Shown one piece after another: positions 35,224 through 44,649 of a stretch of DNA of 49,174 nt. Positions within the stretch are counted from its first letter, which is position 1. Every line of letters begins with the position of its first letter. The notes beneath the pieces were generated by a model. It saw only the letters and a program-made list of their open reading frames with translations, searched no databases and was not told where the DNA came from. This DNA comes from an uncultured Gammaproteobacteria bacterium (lineage in GTDB: Bacteria; Pseudomonadota; Gammaproteobacteria; GCA-002705445; GCA-002716945), in NCBI GenBank assembly GCA_913045115.1, contig CAJWPJ010000007.1, forward strand, positions 1 to 49,174, given 5' to 3'. The translations under genes and the position numbers were made by a program.

Positions 35224-36503
35224 TTATCTCAATTCTGTTGATATAAAGGTATGTTCATTTCCGTATGCAACTAACAACTCATTGTTAGAAAACAGCAATA
35301 TAAACCTATCTCTCTCCCACAATGGTACACTTTTGTCTTGAAATATCTTTTTCAAATCCTGATGATTATTTCTATTTAACTTTATCTTTTCATTACCTTT
35401 AAATTGTTTGAGTGTAATAGGTCCTTTTTTATACAATTCATCATAAACTCCTAAGTCTTTTATCTGTTTAACAGAAACTTTATTATTGCCAAAAGATATA
35501 TCTTTTTTTAAATCCCATAATTTTTCAAGAACTTTATGATTCGGTTGTTCATCTACTACATATAAAAAATTATTGTATCTGATTATTGATTTTTTATTTT
35601 TAAGCATACATTTTGGGTAATCATTATTATCATTAAGTAATAAAGACAATAAATTTGATAATTCATTTTTATTTAGTTCATAATTTATGATTTTACTAAT
35701 GAAATATTTAAGAAAGATAGTATACAAATAGGTAGGGTAGGATTTTAGGATATTAATATCAATTTTGTTTTCAATGACGATATGATCATAAATCAAATTA
35801 CAATAATCAATCGAGATATTTTTATACGTATTTTGTAAACTAATATTATGTAACATTACTTTATTAAGACTAGTCCATCTTTCTTTAATTATAGGAATAA
35901 TTTTCTTGCGTATATAGTTTCTATCAAAGGTAGTATCATAATTTGTAATATCATTTACAAATTCTATTTTGTGACTGTTACAACAATCTAGGATTGTTTT
36001 TTTTGATACAGACATAAATGGCCGACAGATAATTTTTTTGCCCCTTGACGAAAGCTCTTTTATACAAGAAAGGCCAATTGGGGATGAACCACGAAAAGAC
36101 GATAAAAGAATGTTTCAATTTGATCATCAACGTGATGCCCTAAAATTAAAGCCTCACATTCTTTCATCGAATTGAAAATTACTTCATATCGGTGATTTCT
36201 TAAATTGTCTTCTATATTTTTTTTTGGTATGTCAGATATATTCTCAATTACAATCTCCATGTTATAGCCGATACAAGCATCTATACAATGTTTTTCCATC
36301 TCATCTGAATTGCTAGATATATTATGGTTAATATGAATCGCTCTTATTTTGTATTCATATTCATTTGATAATTCATTTAATATTCTCAAAAGTAACATTG
36401 AATCTGAACCACCGCTTACAGCAACAAGATAATTTTTACGTCCTGTTTTTTTTAAGGATCGATGTACTTTTTCTTTGATATTATTGAGATTCGAATTGCC
36501 CAT
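35224..36503 (-). pseudogene. tilS: tRNA(Ile)-lysidine synthetase, interrupted by a one-base frameshift
   Basis: TilS converts the wobble C of tRNA-Ile(CAU) to lysidine and is normally essential. The N-terminal frame starts at the ATG at 36503 and holds the PP-loop SGGSDS and HHVDDQIETFFYRLF, then leaves frame and stops at 36060. In the adjacent frame, starting exactly there, translation resumes as RGSSPIGLSCIKELSSRGKK and goes on through RPFMSVSKKTIL to a stop at 35224. A single missing base in the minus-strand T run at 36097-36094 (T4 instead of T5) explains it; restored length would be 426 residues. The two halves should not be read as two genes. Sequencing or assembly error is most likely; slippage is possible. 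Overlaps accA by 23 bases. Confidence 0.93.
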
Positions 36504-37446
36504 AAGATGATATCTTTAATGCTCGAGATTCTAATAGCTCAGGTAAAGATACGCTTCTAACTTCATTAATCATTTCTATAATATTAGATTTCAATGAAGA
36601 ATACATGGCGTTGTAGTCTCTGTGAGCAGCTCCTAATGGTTCTGGTACTATCCTATCAATCAATTTATGGTTAAGAAGTTTTTCAGATGTAATTGAAAGT
36701 GCCTCTGCTGCGATATTTGCTTTAGCTGCATCCTTCCATAAAATAGATGCACATCCCTCCGGGCTAATTACTGAGTAAATACTGTACTGTAGCATTGCTA
36801 ATCTATCAGCAACACCTATTGCTAATGCACCACCTGATCCACCCTCACCTATTACCACTGATATGATAGGGCACTTAATTTTTGACATTTGGTATAAGTT
36901 TTCTGCAATAGCTATGCTTTGATTACGAGATTCAGCATCTATTCCAGGATAAGCTCCAGGAGTATCAATAAAAGTTAAAATAGGAAGATTAAACTTTTCT
37001 GCAAGTTTCATAGCACGGAGTGCTTTTCTATATCCCTCAGGCTTTGGCATACCGAAGTTACGATATACTTTATCTTTTGAGTCTCGACCTTTTTGATGTC
37101 CTATTAACATTACAGACTCGTTATCAAGTTTAGCAAGTCCGCAAATAATTGCTTTGTCATCACCAAACATCCTATCTCCATGAATTTCAATGAATTCAGA
37201 GAACATGTGTGACACATAGTCCAATGTATATGGTCTAAGAGGGTGTCTAGCAATTTGAGATATTTGCCAATCGCTTAGGGATGAGAAGATTTTGTTTATA
37301 TTTTTCTGTAAATCTTTATTAAGTGATTCTATGTTATCGAGATCCCTCTGGGATGCGCTAGCACTGGTCTTAATAGCTTTAATCTTATTGTCTATCTCTA
37401 ACAATGGTTTCTCAAAATCAAGATAGTTAGGGTTGTAGTCTGACAT
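36481..37446 (-). CDS. accA: Acetyl-CoA carboxylase carboxyltransferase subunit alpha
   Basis: Transfers carboxyl from carboxybiotin to acetyl-CoA, with AccD, to start fatty acid synthesis. The 321-residue protein has the N-terminal helical region LDFEKPLLEIDNKI, then DGDKAIICGLAKL, the FGMPKPEGYRKALR loop and IGEGGSGGALAIGVAD. The dnaE-accA-tilS order is conserved in gammaproteobacteria. Start ATG 37446, 31 bases after dnaE. Confidence 0.97.
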   Translation of the reverse strand: MSDYNPNYLDFEKPLLEIDNKIKAIKTSASASQRDLDNIESLNKDLQKNINKIFSSLSDWQISQIARHPLRPYTLDYVSHMFSEFIEIHGDRMFGDDKAIICGLAKLDNESVMLIGHQKGRDSKDKVYRNFGMPKPEGYRKALRAMKLAEKFNLPILTFIDTPGAYPGIDAESRNQSIAIAENLYQMSKIKCPIISVVIGEGGSGGALAIGVADRLAMLQYSIYSVISPEGCASILWKDAAKANIAAEALSITSEKLLNHKLIDRIVPEPLGAAHRDYNAMYSSLKSNIIEMINEVRSVSLPELLESRALKISSYGQFESQ

Positions 37447-37477
37447 TGTTGTATTATATTAAATATTAGTAAAAATA

Positions 37478-40400
37478 CTAATGGTATTTGATTTGTACAT
37501 TATCATAACCTGTAATAGATCTAATTTCTGATAAAAATTCATCACTGATGTTTACAAATAAGTCTTCCTTTGAATCCATTGGTACAATCACATCCCGATT
37601 CTTATATGACAGTATGACTCTTGTTTTTCCAGTATTATTTTTTGTGATGATTCTCTTAACATCATGTATTTTATCTTTGGTAATATTATCGGATGATAAT
37701 ATTATTTTGATATATTTAGAAAATTTTTCTCTTGCCTCATCAAGTGTGAAAACATTCTCTGCCCTCATTGATAATTGTGAGTCATAATCGTCAATGAACG
37801 ACTCTCCATGAAAGAATAAGATATTATCCTCTCGTAATATATTTTTATATTTAAGATATTTTTCTTCAAAAAAAGAAATATTTATATATTGGCTACCATC
37901 ATCGACCTTAAATATATTAATATACTTACTTTTTCCTATTTTTTGAGATCTAGAGTCTAATATTACGCCTGAGACAGTCGTAGTTATTTTAGTTGATGCG
38001 TTATTTATAATTGTGTTGTTGAGGTCTGAAATCTTCTTCAGCTTCATATTGAATAACTCGTCTTTGTATTTATTAATTGGATGACTCGACAGATAATATC
38101 CAAGAACTTTTCTTTCTCTGATAAGCTCATCATTCGTAGGATTGATTACAGCTTGCTCTTTTTTGACTTCAGGTTTAAGTGAGTTTTTTTCATTTGAAAA
38201 TAACTCACTTTGTCCAGAGGCAATATCCAATTGTTTTTTTAGACCTTGCGACATCAGACTATTTAAATTTGAGATGATAGATGTTCTTGATTCAATATTT
38301 AATGTATCAAAGCATCCTGCTGAAATTAGAGATTCAATGGTTCCTGAATTAACAGTATTTAAATTTATTCGAGAGAAAAAATCATCAATATTTGCAAATA
38401 GCCCGTCCCGTGATCTGATTTCACTTATATGTTTAGCTGCATTTTCTCCAACACCTTTGATAGCACAAAATCCATAATTTATCGATTGTTCATTACTTGG
38501 TTCAAAATTAAATGAGGAGCAATTTATATTTGGAGGATTTACCTTAATGTCTAATTCTTTACATGCAGATAACAAATTTATTATTTTATTAGTGTTATCC
38601 ATATCTGAAGAAAGTGCAGCTGAAAAGAATTCGTATGGATAATATGTCTTAAGATAAGCTGTTTGATATGACAGAAGTGCATAAGCAACAGAATGAGATT
38701 TATTAAATCCATAACCAGCAAACTTTTCCATTTTATCAAAAATTGATTTAGCAATATTTCCATTGATATTATTTTTATTGCAACCATCTATAAATCTTGA
38801 TCTATGATTTTCCATTTCTTTTTGTTTTTTCTTGCCCATTGCTCTTCTTAGTAAATCAGCATCTCCTAGTGAGTAACCTGCCAATGATCTTGCTATCTCC
38901 ATTACTTGTTCTTGATATAAAATTAGGCCATTTGTTTCTGATAAAATATTTTCAAGTTGTGGATGTTCATATTTTATTTCTGCGCCATGCTTGTTCGCTA
39001 TAAAATCATCTACCATATTAGTACCAAGCGGACCGGGTCTATATAATGCAACTAAAGCAACTATATCCTCAAATCTATCTGGTTGGAGTTGTGCCATATA
39101 TTTTTTCATACCTAGTGATTCAAGTTGAAAAATTCCTGTCGTCATTTTATTTTTTAGTAAATCAAATACTTTAGAGTCATCCAAAGGAATTAAATCGAGA
39201 TTAATTCTTTCACGTCTGTCAGATATCATTCTCAATGCCTCATCCATCACTGTTAGAGTAGTAAGACCTAGAATATCAAATTTAACTAAGCCAAGTGATT
39301 CAATATCATCTTTGTCATACTGTGTTATTAATTCATCTTTATCTTCTAGAGAATAAATTGGCATAAAGTCAGTAATATCTGAGGGAGAAATTACTATTCC
39401 AGCCGCGTGTGTTCCTGCCCCTCTAGGTAATCCCTCGATTTTCTTTGCTAAATCAATAAGTAGTCTCACGTCATCTCTAGTTTTATATTCCTTCATTAGC
39501 TCTTTACTTAGTTTTAAAGCATCATCAATTGTTATTCCTGTTCCTGGAGAGAATGGAATTAATTTTGCAATGTAATCAACAAAACCGTATGAATAATCTA
39601 ATACTCTTCCAACATCCCTTATCACAGCCCTTGCTGATAGCGTGTTATAAGTAATAATTTGAGAAACTTTATCTTGCCCATATGTATCTATAATATGATC
39701 TATAACTTTCTGCCTTTTATTCATACAAAAATCAATATCGAAATCAGGCATGGATATTCGCTCAGGATTTAGGAATCTTTCAAATAAAAGATTGTACTTT
39801 AGTGGATCGATATTAGTAATACCCAAAACAAAAGCTACCAATGAGCCAGCGCCAGAACCTCTTCCTGGACCAACAGGTACGCTATTATCTTTGGCCCATA
39901 AAATAAATTCTTGAACAATTAGAAAATAACTAGCAAACCCCATTTTCTTGATAACCGATATCTCATTTTCAAGTCTCTCAGTATATTTTTGCTCATCTAA
40001 TTCATTAGATTTAAAATATTCAGTTAAACCCTCGATACAAAGATCCTGAAAATATTGATCATTGTCTTTTTCAGTTGGATTTGAAAATTTTGGAAGATGA
40101 TATTTGAATTTTCTAAATTTAAAATTACATCTTTCTATGATATTGGAAATATTTTCTAAAGAAGATGTACAATCACTAAAAAGAGATAGCATTTCTTCTT
40201 GAGATTTAAAATATTGATTTGGCGAATATTCGTCTTGGTTAACTCTATCATCAAGTTTGGTTTTTTGGATTATAGATGCCTTAACCTCATTAGCTTCATA
40301 ATCTGAGTCATTAATAAATAAAACATCATTTGTAGCAACAAGCGGCAATTCATTCTTTTTAGCTATAGATAGCGCAATATTGTTGTACTCGTTTTCATTA

Positions 40401-40912
40401 TTTCTATTGGTTCTATCAATTTCAATATAAAATCTATTTGAGAATATTTTTGAAATACTCTCTATTGTTAACTGTGTTACGCTAGAAGGGTTATGAAGTG
40501 TGCTTAGACCACAAATACCATTTCTCCCACCAGACAAACAAATGAGATTAGAATTATATTCATCAATAAGCTCTAGGGTAGCGCCTATATAAGACGAACG
40601 TGATTTATGAATATTCGATAATATTTTATTAAGGTTAAAATAACCGTCAATGTTTTGGCAGAGTAGCACAATATTATCAACTCTATTATTTTCTTTAATA
40701 ATCAAAGGAATTTCGCACCCTATTATGGGTTTAATGTTTGCATCAATACATTTATTATAAAATTTAACAGCTCCGAAAATATTAAGATGATCGGTCATTG
40801 TTAGAGATGATATTTTTTGTTTTTTTGCTACATTTATAAGATCATTAATTTTAATAGTTCCAGAGTTGAATGAGTACGATGTGTGTAAATGAAGATGTGT
40901 AAAATATTTCAT
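37478..40912 (-). CDS. dnaE: DNA polymerase III alpha subunit
   Basis: The replicative polymerase. The 1144-residue protein has the N-terminal PHP domain (FTHLHLHTSYSFNSG), catalytic PDFDIDF at 389-395 with GRGSGAGSLVAF before it, the third catalytic region after VKFDILGLTTL, the helix-hairpin-helix near GVGENAAKHI, and an OB fold near the C-terminus. Close to the usual 1160. Starts three bases after the rnhB stop. Proofreading partner dnaQ is at 4960-5607. Confidence 0.97.
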   Translation of the reverse strand: MKYFTHLHLHTSYSFNSGTIKINDLINVAKKQKISSLTMTDHLNIFGAVKFYNKCIDANIKPIIGCEIPLIIKENNRVDNIVLLCQNIDGYFNLNKILSNIHKSRSSYIGATLELIDEYNSNLICLSGGRNGICGLSTLHNPSSVTQLTIESISKIFSNRFYIEIDRTNRNNENEYNNIALSIAKKNELPLVATNDVLFINDSDYEANEVKASIIQKTKLDDRVNQDEYSPNQYFKSQEEMLSLFSDCTSSLENISNIIERCNFKFRKFKYHLPKFSNPTEKDNDQYFQDLCIEGLTEYFKSNELDEQKYTERLENEISVIKKMGFASYFLIVQEFILWAKDNSVPVGPGRGSGAGSLVAFVLGITNIDPLKYNLLFERFLNPERISMPDFDIDFCMNKRQKVIDHIIDTYGQDKVSQIITYNTLSARAVIRDVGRVLDYSYGFVDYIAKLIPFSPGTGITIDDALKLSKELMKEYKTRDDVRLLIDLAKKIEGLPRGAGTHAAGIVISPSDITDFMPIYSLEDKDELITQYDKDDIESLGLVKFDILGLTTLTVMDEALRMISDRRERINLDLIPLDDSKVFDLLKNKMTTGIFQLESLGMKKYMAQLQPDRFEDIVALVALYRPGPLGTNMVDDFIANKHGAEIKYEHPQLENILSETNGLILYQEQVMEIARSLAGYSLGDADLLRRAMGKKKQKEMENHRSRFIDGCNKNNINGNIAKSIFDKMEKFAGYGFNKSHSVAYALLSYQTAYLKTYYPYEFFSAALSSDMDNTNKIINLLSACKELDIKVNPPNINCSSFNFEPSNEQSINYGFCAIKGVGENAAKHISEIRSRDGLFANIDDFFSRINLNTVNSGTIESLISAGCFDTLNIESRTSIISNLNSLMSQGLKKQLDIASGQSELFSNEKNSLKPEVKKEQAVINPTNDELIRERKVLGYYLSSHPINKYKDELFNMKLKKISDLNNTIINNASTKITTTVSGVILDSRSQKIGKSKYINIFKVDDGSQYINISFFEEKYLKYKNILREDNILFFHGESFIDDYDSQLSMRAENVFTLDEAREKFSKYIKIILSSDNITKDKIHDVKRIITKNNTGKTRVILSYKNRDVIVPMDSKEDLFVNISDEFLSEIRSITGYDNVQIKYH

Positions 40913-40915
40913 AAA

Positions 40916-41470
40916 TTATTTTAAAAATGATTCTCTATGGTAAATTGTTTTTCCATAGCATTCTATAGCCTTAATATGCTGGGGCGTGCCATAGCCATTA
41001 TTTTTTCTAAAATTATAAAGCTCATATTTATTATGCAAATAATTCATTTCGAAATCTCTAGCGACTTTTGCAAGTATTGATGCAGCAGATATTTGTGGGA
41101 TTTTGCTATCACCCCTCACAATACACTCAGAATCAATCTCCGTCTCAGGAGCGTACAATCCATCTATCTGAAGGAAATCAGGCTTAATACTCAAATTATT
41201 TATAGCTCTTTTCATACTTAAAAGTGTGGCATTGTGGATATTGACAGAATCAATCTCATCTTTTGTTGCAACCCCTATAGAAATACATAATGATTGTTTT
41301 ATAATCTTGTTTGCAAGTTTTATCCTAATCTTTTCACTGAGTTTCTTTGAATCTTTGAGTTCTGGGTAAAGTATCTCGTTAGTTAAAATTACCGCTGCAC
41401 TAAAAACGGAACCAATAAGGCTGCCACGCCCCACTTCATCAACACCAGCTATTATTTTACTTGATTTCAT
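40916..41470 (-). CDS. rnhB: Ribonuclease HII
   Basis: Removes single ribonucleotides and RNA from hybrids. The 184-residue protein has the acidic D11/E12 pair in GVDEVGRGSLIGSV, DSKKLSEKIR, and FLQIDGLY, plus SAASILAKVARD. In most gammaproteobacteria rnhB directly follows lpxB; here lpxB is on the other strand beyond gnnA and gnnB, and 50 bases separate rnhB from the divergent gnnA. Confidence 0.95.
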   Translation of the reverse strand: MKSSKIIAGVDEVGRGSLIGSVFSAAVILTNEILYPELKDSKKLSEKIRIKLANKIIKQSLCISIGVATKDEIDSVNIHNATLLSMKRAINNLSIKPDFLQIDGLYAPETEIDSECIVRGDSKIPQISAASILAKVARDFEMNYLHNKYELYNFRKNNGYGTPQHIKAIECYGKTIYHRESFLK

Positions 41471-41478
41471 CTAAATGG

Positions 41479-41486
41479 TATATAAT
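41479..41486 (+). promoter_or_regulatory. Candidate -10 box for the gnnA-gnnB-lpxB operon
   Basis: TATATAAT, containing a perfect TATAAT at 41481-41486, lies 35 bases ahead of the gnnA ATG in the only gap between rnhB and gnnA. A TTGATT at 41461-41466 is spaced just 14 bases away, shorter than normal, so the -35 element is uncertain. The start itself has only a weak AAAGAA ribosome site. Confidence 0.4.
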
Positions 41487-41520
41487 GTTCATTCTATCAA
41501 TCAAGTTAAAGAATTAACAT

Positions 41521-42444
41521 ATGGTGAGTAATAAAATTAGAGTAGGTGTAGTTGGATTAGGCTATCTAGGTAAATTTCACTTAGAGAAATATCAAATGAA
41601 CAAGTTGGTTGATGTAACATCTATTGTTGATACAGACTTAAAGAATTTAGATTGTATTAGTTCAAAACATGTATTTAAAACGGATTCTTTCAAGAAAATT
41701 ATAGAAAAAGTAGATGCTGTTTCGATTGTAACTCCCACAGTCACACATTTTCAAATAGCAAAGTTTTTTTTAGAAAATAAAGTTAATGTTTTACTTGAAA
41801 AACCAATGACTAAGACACTATCTGAGGCAAGGACACTAAACAACATAGCAAAAAAAAATAAATGTATATTTCAGATTGGGCATTTGGAACAATTCAATCC
41901 GGCTATTAGAAAACTTAAATCTCAACTTGAAAATCCAGAATTTATTGAAGTTCATAGGCTCTGTAAATTCAATCCAAGAGCGACAGATGTTGATGTTGTT
42001 CTTGATCTTATGATACATGATATTGATATAGTTCTGTCATTAGTAAAAAAAAATATAAAGAAAATATCAGTATCAGGTAAAAAAGTAATCACAAGTTTAA
42101 TTGATATAGCAAATGTAAGGCTAGAATTTGATGATAATGTTGTTGCTAACCTTACTGCTAGCAGAATTAGTACAAAAAACGAACGTAAAATGAGATTATT
42201 TTTAAAGAATGCATATTATTCAGTTGACTTTATTGATAACGAATTAAAAAAACTGAAAAAGAATAAGAATGACACATTTAAAACGACATGCTACAAATAT
42301 GAAAAAACAGATTCCCTTAATGAAGAGATAAAGAATTTCATCAATACATGTTATGGAAAAGAAAAGTCTATGACAACAGGCGAGTGTGGTCTAAAAGCAC
42401 TTGCTGTAGCAAAAAAAATAACAAAAAGTATAACAAAGAAATGA
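41521..42444 (+). CDS. gnnA: Gfo/Idh/MocA oxidoreductase, probable UDP-GlcNAc 3-dehydrogenase GnnA
   Basis: Predicted to oxidise the 3'' hydroxyl of UDP-GlcNAc with NAD, giving the 3-keto sugar for GnnB. The 307-residue protein has the Rossmann loop VGVVGLGYLGKFH (glycines 12-17), the family EKP motif at 93-95, and the H166-D167 pair in MIHDIDIVL that is typical of Gfo/Idh enzymes. Family membership is certain. The specific assignment is an inference from its position directly upstream of a DegT aminotransferase and lpxB, the arrangement characterised in Acidithiobacillus ferrooxidans, where gnnA and gnnB lie between lpxA and lpxB. Overlaps gnnB by an ATGA. Rich in AAA lysine codons. An O-antigen diamino-sugar enzyme is the main alternative. 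Confidence 0.82.
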   Translation: MVSNKIRVGVVGLGYLGKFHLEKYQMNKLVDVTSIVDTDLKNLDCISSKHVFKTDSFKKIIEKVDAVSIVTPTVTHFQIAKFFLENKVNVLLEKPMTKTLSEARTLNNIAKKNKCIFQIGHLEQFNPAIRKLKSQLENPEFIEVHRLCKFNPRATDVDVVLDLMIHDIDIVLSLVKKNIKKISVSGKKVITSLIDIANVRLEFDDNVVANLTASRISTKNERKMRLFLKNAYYSVDFIDNELKKLKKNKNDTFKTTCYKYEKTDSLNEEIKNFINTCYGKEKSMTTGECGLKALAVAKKITKSITKK

Positions 42445-43526
42445 AAATTTTTGATTTACAAAAACAATTTAAGTTTTTTGAAAAAAAAATTAACAAAAAG
42501 ATTACAAAAGTACTATCATCAGGTTCTTATATTTTAGGTGAAAACGTTAAAAAGTTTGAAAGAAATAGCTGCAAATATCTTGGTACTAAATATGCGGTGA
42601 GTTGTAATTCCGGAACTGATGCATTGGTCATGTCACTACGTGCAGCAGGAATTGGAACAAATGATCATGTTATAACATCGCCATTTACATATTTTGCAAC
42701 CTCTGAGGCTATATCACTTGTTGGTGCTAAACCTATTTTTGTAGATATCAATCCACATACATTCAATATAAATCATAAAAAAATTAAAAAATTAATCGCA
42801 AAGAAAACAAAGGCTATATTATCTGTAAATCTATTTGGACAAGCGTGTGCGCTTGATGAGATATCACAAATAGCAAGACAACATGGTTTATATCACATAG
42901 AAGATTGCGCACAATCTTTTGGATCCTCATATAAAAAAAGACAGACAGGTACATATGGCGACATGGGCTGTTTTAGTTTTTTTCCTACAAAAAATCTTGG
43001 CTGCTTTGGTGACGGCGGTCTTATTACATTAAAAAATAAAAAAATGTATGACCTATTAATGAAATTAAGGACACATGGTGGGATAAAAAGAAATCAACAT
43101 GATTTAATTGGCTACAATAGCCGTTTAGATGAAATACAGGCAGCTATTTTAGATATAAAATTACAACATCTCGATATGCTAATCGATAAAAGAATCAAAG
43201 TAGCAAATTTATATTTTAAGCTGATAAAAAATGATAAAATTAGACTTCCATTTGTAGACAAGAATGGGGTCCATACATTCAACCAGTTCACAATTAGAGT
43301 GAAAAAAAGAAATAAACTAGAAGATCATCTCAGAAAAAATGGAATTCCATATGGTATATATTACTCCATGCCAATTTATAAATATAAAGCTTATGCAACT
43401 GATGAATATAAATCTCTTCCTATGGTTGAAAAAATAACAAATGAATGTTTATCTCTACCAATTTATCCAGAGATAAATACAAAAGATATAAAAAAGATAT
43501 GTAATGTCTTGAATGAGTATGAGTGA
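42441..43526 (+). CDS. gnnB: DegT/DnrJ/EryC1 aminotransferase, probable UDP-3-keto-GlcNAc aminotransferase GnnB
   Basis: PLP enzyme predicted to aminate the 3-keto sugar to UDP-GlcNAc3N, the diamino acceptor for LpxA. Start is the ATG at 42441, overlapping the gnnA stop as ATGA; a longer frame from 42348 lies within gnnA and adds residues with no family similarity. In the 361-residue form the PLP lysine is K184 in FFPTKNLGCFGDGG and the cofactor aspartate D155 in HIEDCAQSFG. It overlaps lpxB by 14 bases. Family certain; substrate inferred from the gnnA-gnnB-lpxB context. Confidence 0.83.
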   Translation: MKIFDLQKQFKFFEKKINKKITKVLSSGSYILGENVKKFERNSCKYLGTKYAVSCNSGTDALVMSLRAAGIGTNDHVITSPFTYFATSEAISLVGAKPIFVDINPHTFNINHKKIKKLIAKKTKAILSVNLFGQACALDEISQIARQHGLYHIEDCAQSFGSSYKKRQTGTYGDMGCFSFFPTKNLGCFGDGGLITLKNKKMYDLLMKLRTHGGIKRNQHDLIGYNSRLDEIQAAILDIKLQHLDMLIDKRIKVANLYFKLIKNDKIRLPFVDKNGVHTFNQFTIRVKKRNKLEDHLRKNGIPYGIYYSMPIYKYKAYATDEYKSLPMVEKITNECLSLPIYPEINTKDIKKICNVLNEYE

Positions 43527-44649
43527 GAAAAAAAGAATATTTATTATTGCTGGTGAATCTTCTGGAGATCAGCATGCTGCAGCTTACATAAGAGAGCATC
43601 AAAAAATAAATCCAGAAATTATCTTCGATGCATTTGGTCAAAAAGAACTCAAGGATTCTTCAGCTAATATAATCTATGATACTGAGAGAATATCAGTAGT
43701 TGGTATATTTGAAGTTTTATCAAAATATGTAGAAATAACTAAGGCGTTAAAAATAGCAAAAGATCATATTAATAAAACTAGGCCCGATGTTATTATTTTA
43801 GTTGATTATGTTGAATTCAATTTAAAGATTGCAAAATTTGCTAAAAGCTTAGGTTTACGAGTAATATTCTATGTGGCTCCTCAGCTATGGGCATGGAGAG
43901 AAAATAGAGCTCGGAATCTCGTTGAAAATATAGATCAGCTCGCTGTAATTTTTCCATTTGAAGAGAAATTTTTTAAAAAATATACAAGTAACGTTGTCTA
44001 TGTTGGGCATCCATTATTCGAGAATCAACATTTAATGGAATCATTAAAAGATTACGATGATCGAGAGATAGACCTTGGTATTTTCCCAGGAAGTCGTGAA
44101 TCTGAAATTAAGAATAATATATATTCCATGCTTGATTGTATTCAAAAAAATAAAAAGGAAAATATTAAGATATTTTATGCTAACCAAATATCACAAGATT
44201 ATCTTATTAAGTTATTGCCCGAAGAGTATCACTCTATGCTTGAGTCAGGGAGAGACCTTGATAAAGTTAGTTCTTGTAAAAAAGCATTATGTGCATCAGG
44301 GACTATGACACTAGAACTAACGATATTAGAAGTGCCGATGGTTGTAATGTATAGATTGTCTTATCTAACATATTTCATAATGAAATCATTGGTTAAGCTT
44401 AAACACATAGGGTTGGTAAATCTAGTCCTAGGCGAGGAAATCGGTTCAAGACCTGTTGTTAAAGAGTACATACAACCATCGTATTCAGATCAAGTAGATA
44501 TAATGGTGGAACTAAATAAAATAGATAATGATCAAATTTATAGAGACAAACTTTCTAAACATTTTAAAGAAATAAAAGATAAGTTATCGACAAAGTCTAA
44601 ATACAAATTAAAAGATATAGCGGAGAGTATACTTAAAACTAACGAGTAA
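43513..44649 (+). CDS. lpxB: Lipid-A-disaccharide synthase
   Basis: Condenses UDP-2,3-diacylglucosamine (here probably its 3-amino analogue) with lipid X to make the disaccharide. The 378-residue GT19 enzyme opens IFIIAGESSGDQHAA, and shows DYVEFNLKIAKFAK, VAPQLWAWRENRAR, LGIFPGSRESEI and SGTMTLELTILEVPMVVMYR. Start could be ATG 43513 or 43519. It is normally on the same strand as lpxA and rnhB; here it is on the opposite strand and its end overlaps convergent lpxA by 11 bases. Confidence 0.96.
   Translation: MSMSEKKRIFIIAGESSGDQHAAAYIREHQKINPEIIFDAFGQKELKDSSANIIYDTERISVVGIFEVLSKYVEITKALKIAKDHINKTRPDVIILVDYVEFNLKIAKFAKSLGLRVIFYVAPQLWAWRENRARNLVENIDQLAVIFPFEEKFFKKYTSNVVYVGHPLFENQHLMESLKDYDDREIDLGIFPGSRESEIKNNIYSMLDCIQKNKKENIKIFYANQISQDYLIKLLPEEYHSMLESGRDLDKVSSCKKALCASGTMTLELTILEVPMVVMYRLSYLTYFIMKSLVKLKHIGLVNLVLGEEIGSRPVVKEYIQPSYSDQVDIMVELNKIDNDQIYRDKLSKHFKEIKDKLSTKSKYKLKDIAESILKTNE

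Noticed and set aside
36060-36503. A short stand-alone PP-loop protein next to a separate 263-residue gene
   Set aside because: The two frames together make one TilS; the sequence continues without loss of a residue when one base is added, so they are halves of one gene.
42348-43526. Longer GnnB from 42348
   Set aside because: The extra 31 residues are a shifted frame within gnnA; ATG at 42441 overlaps the gnnA stop as ATGA and starts the conserved sequence.
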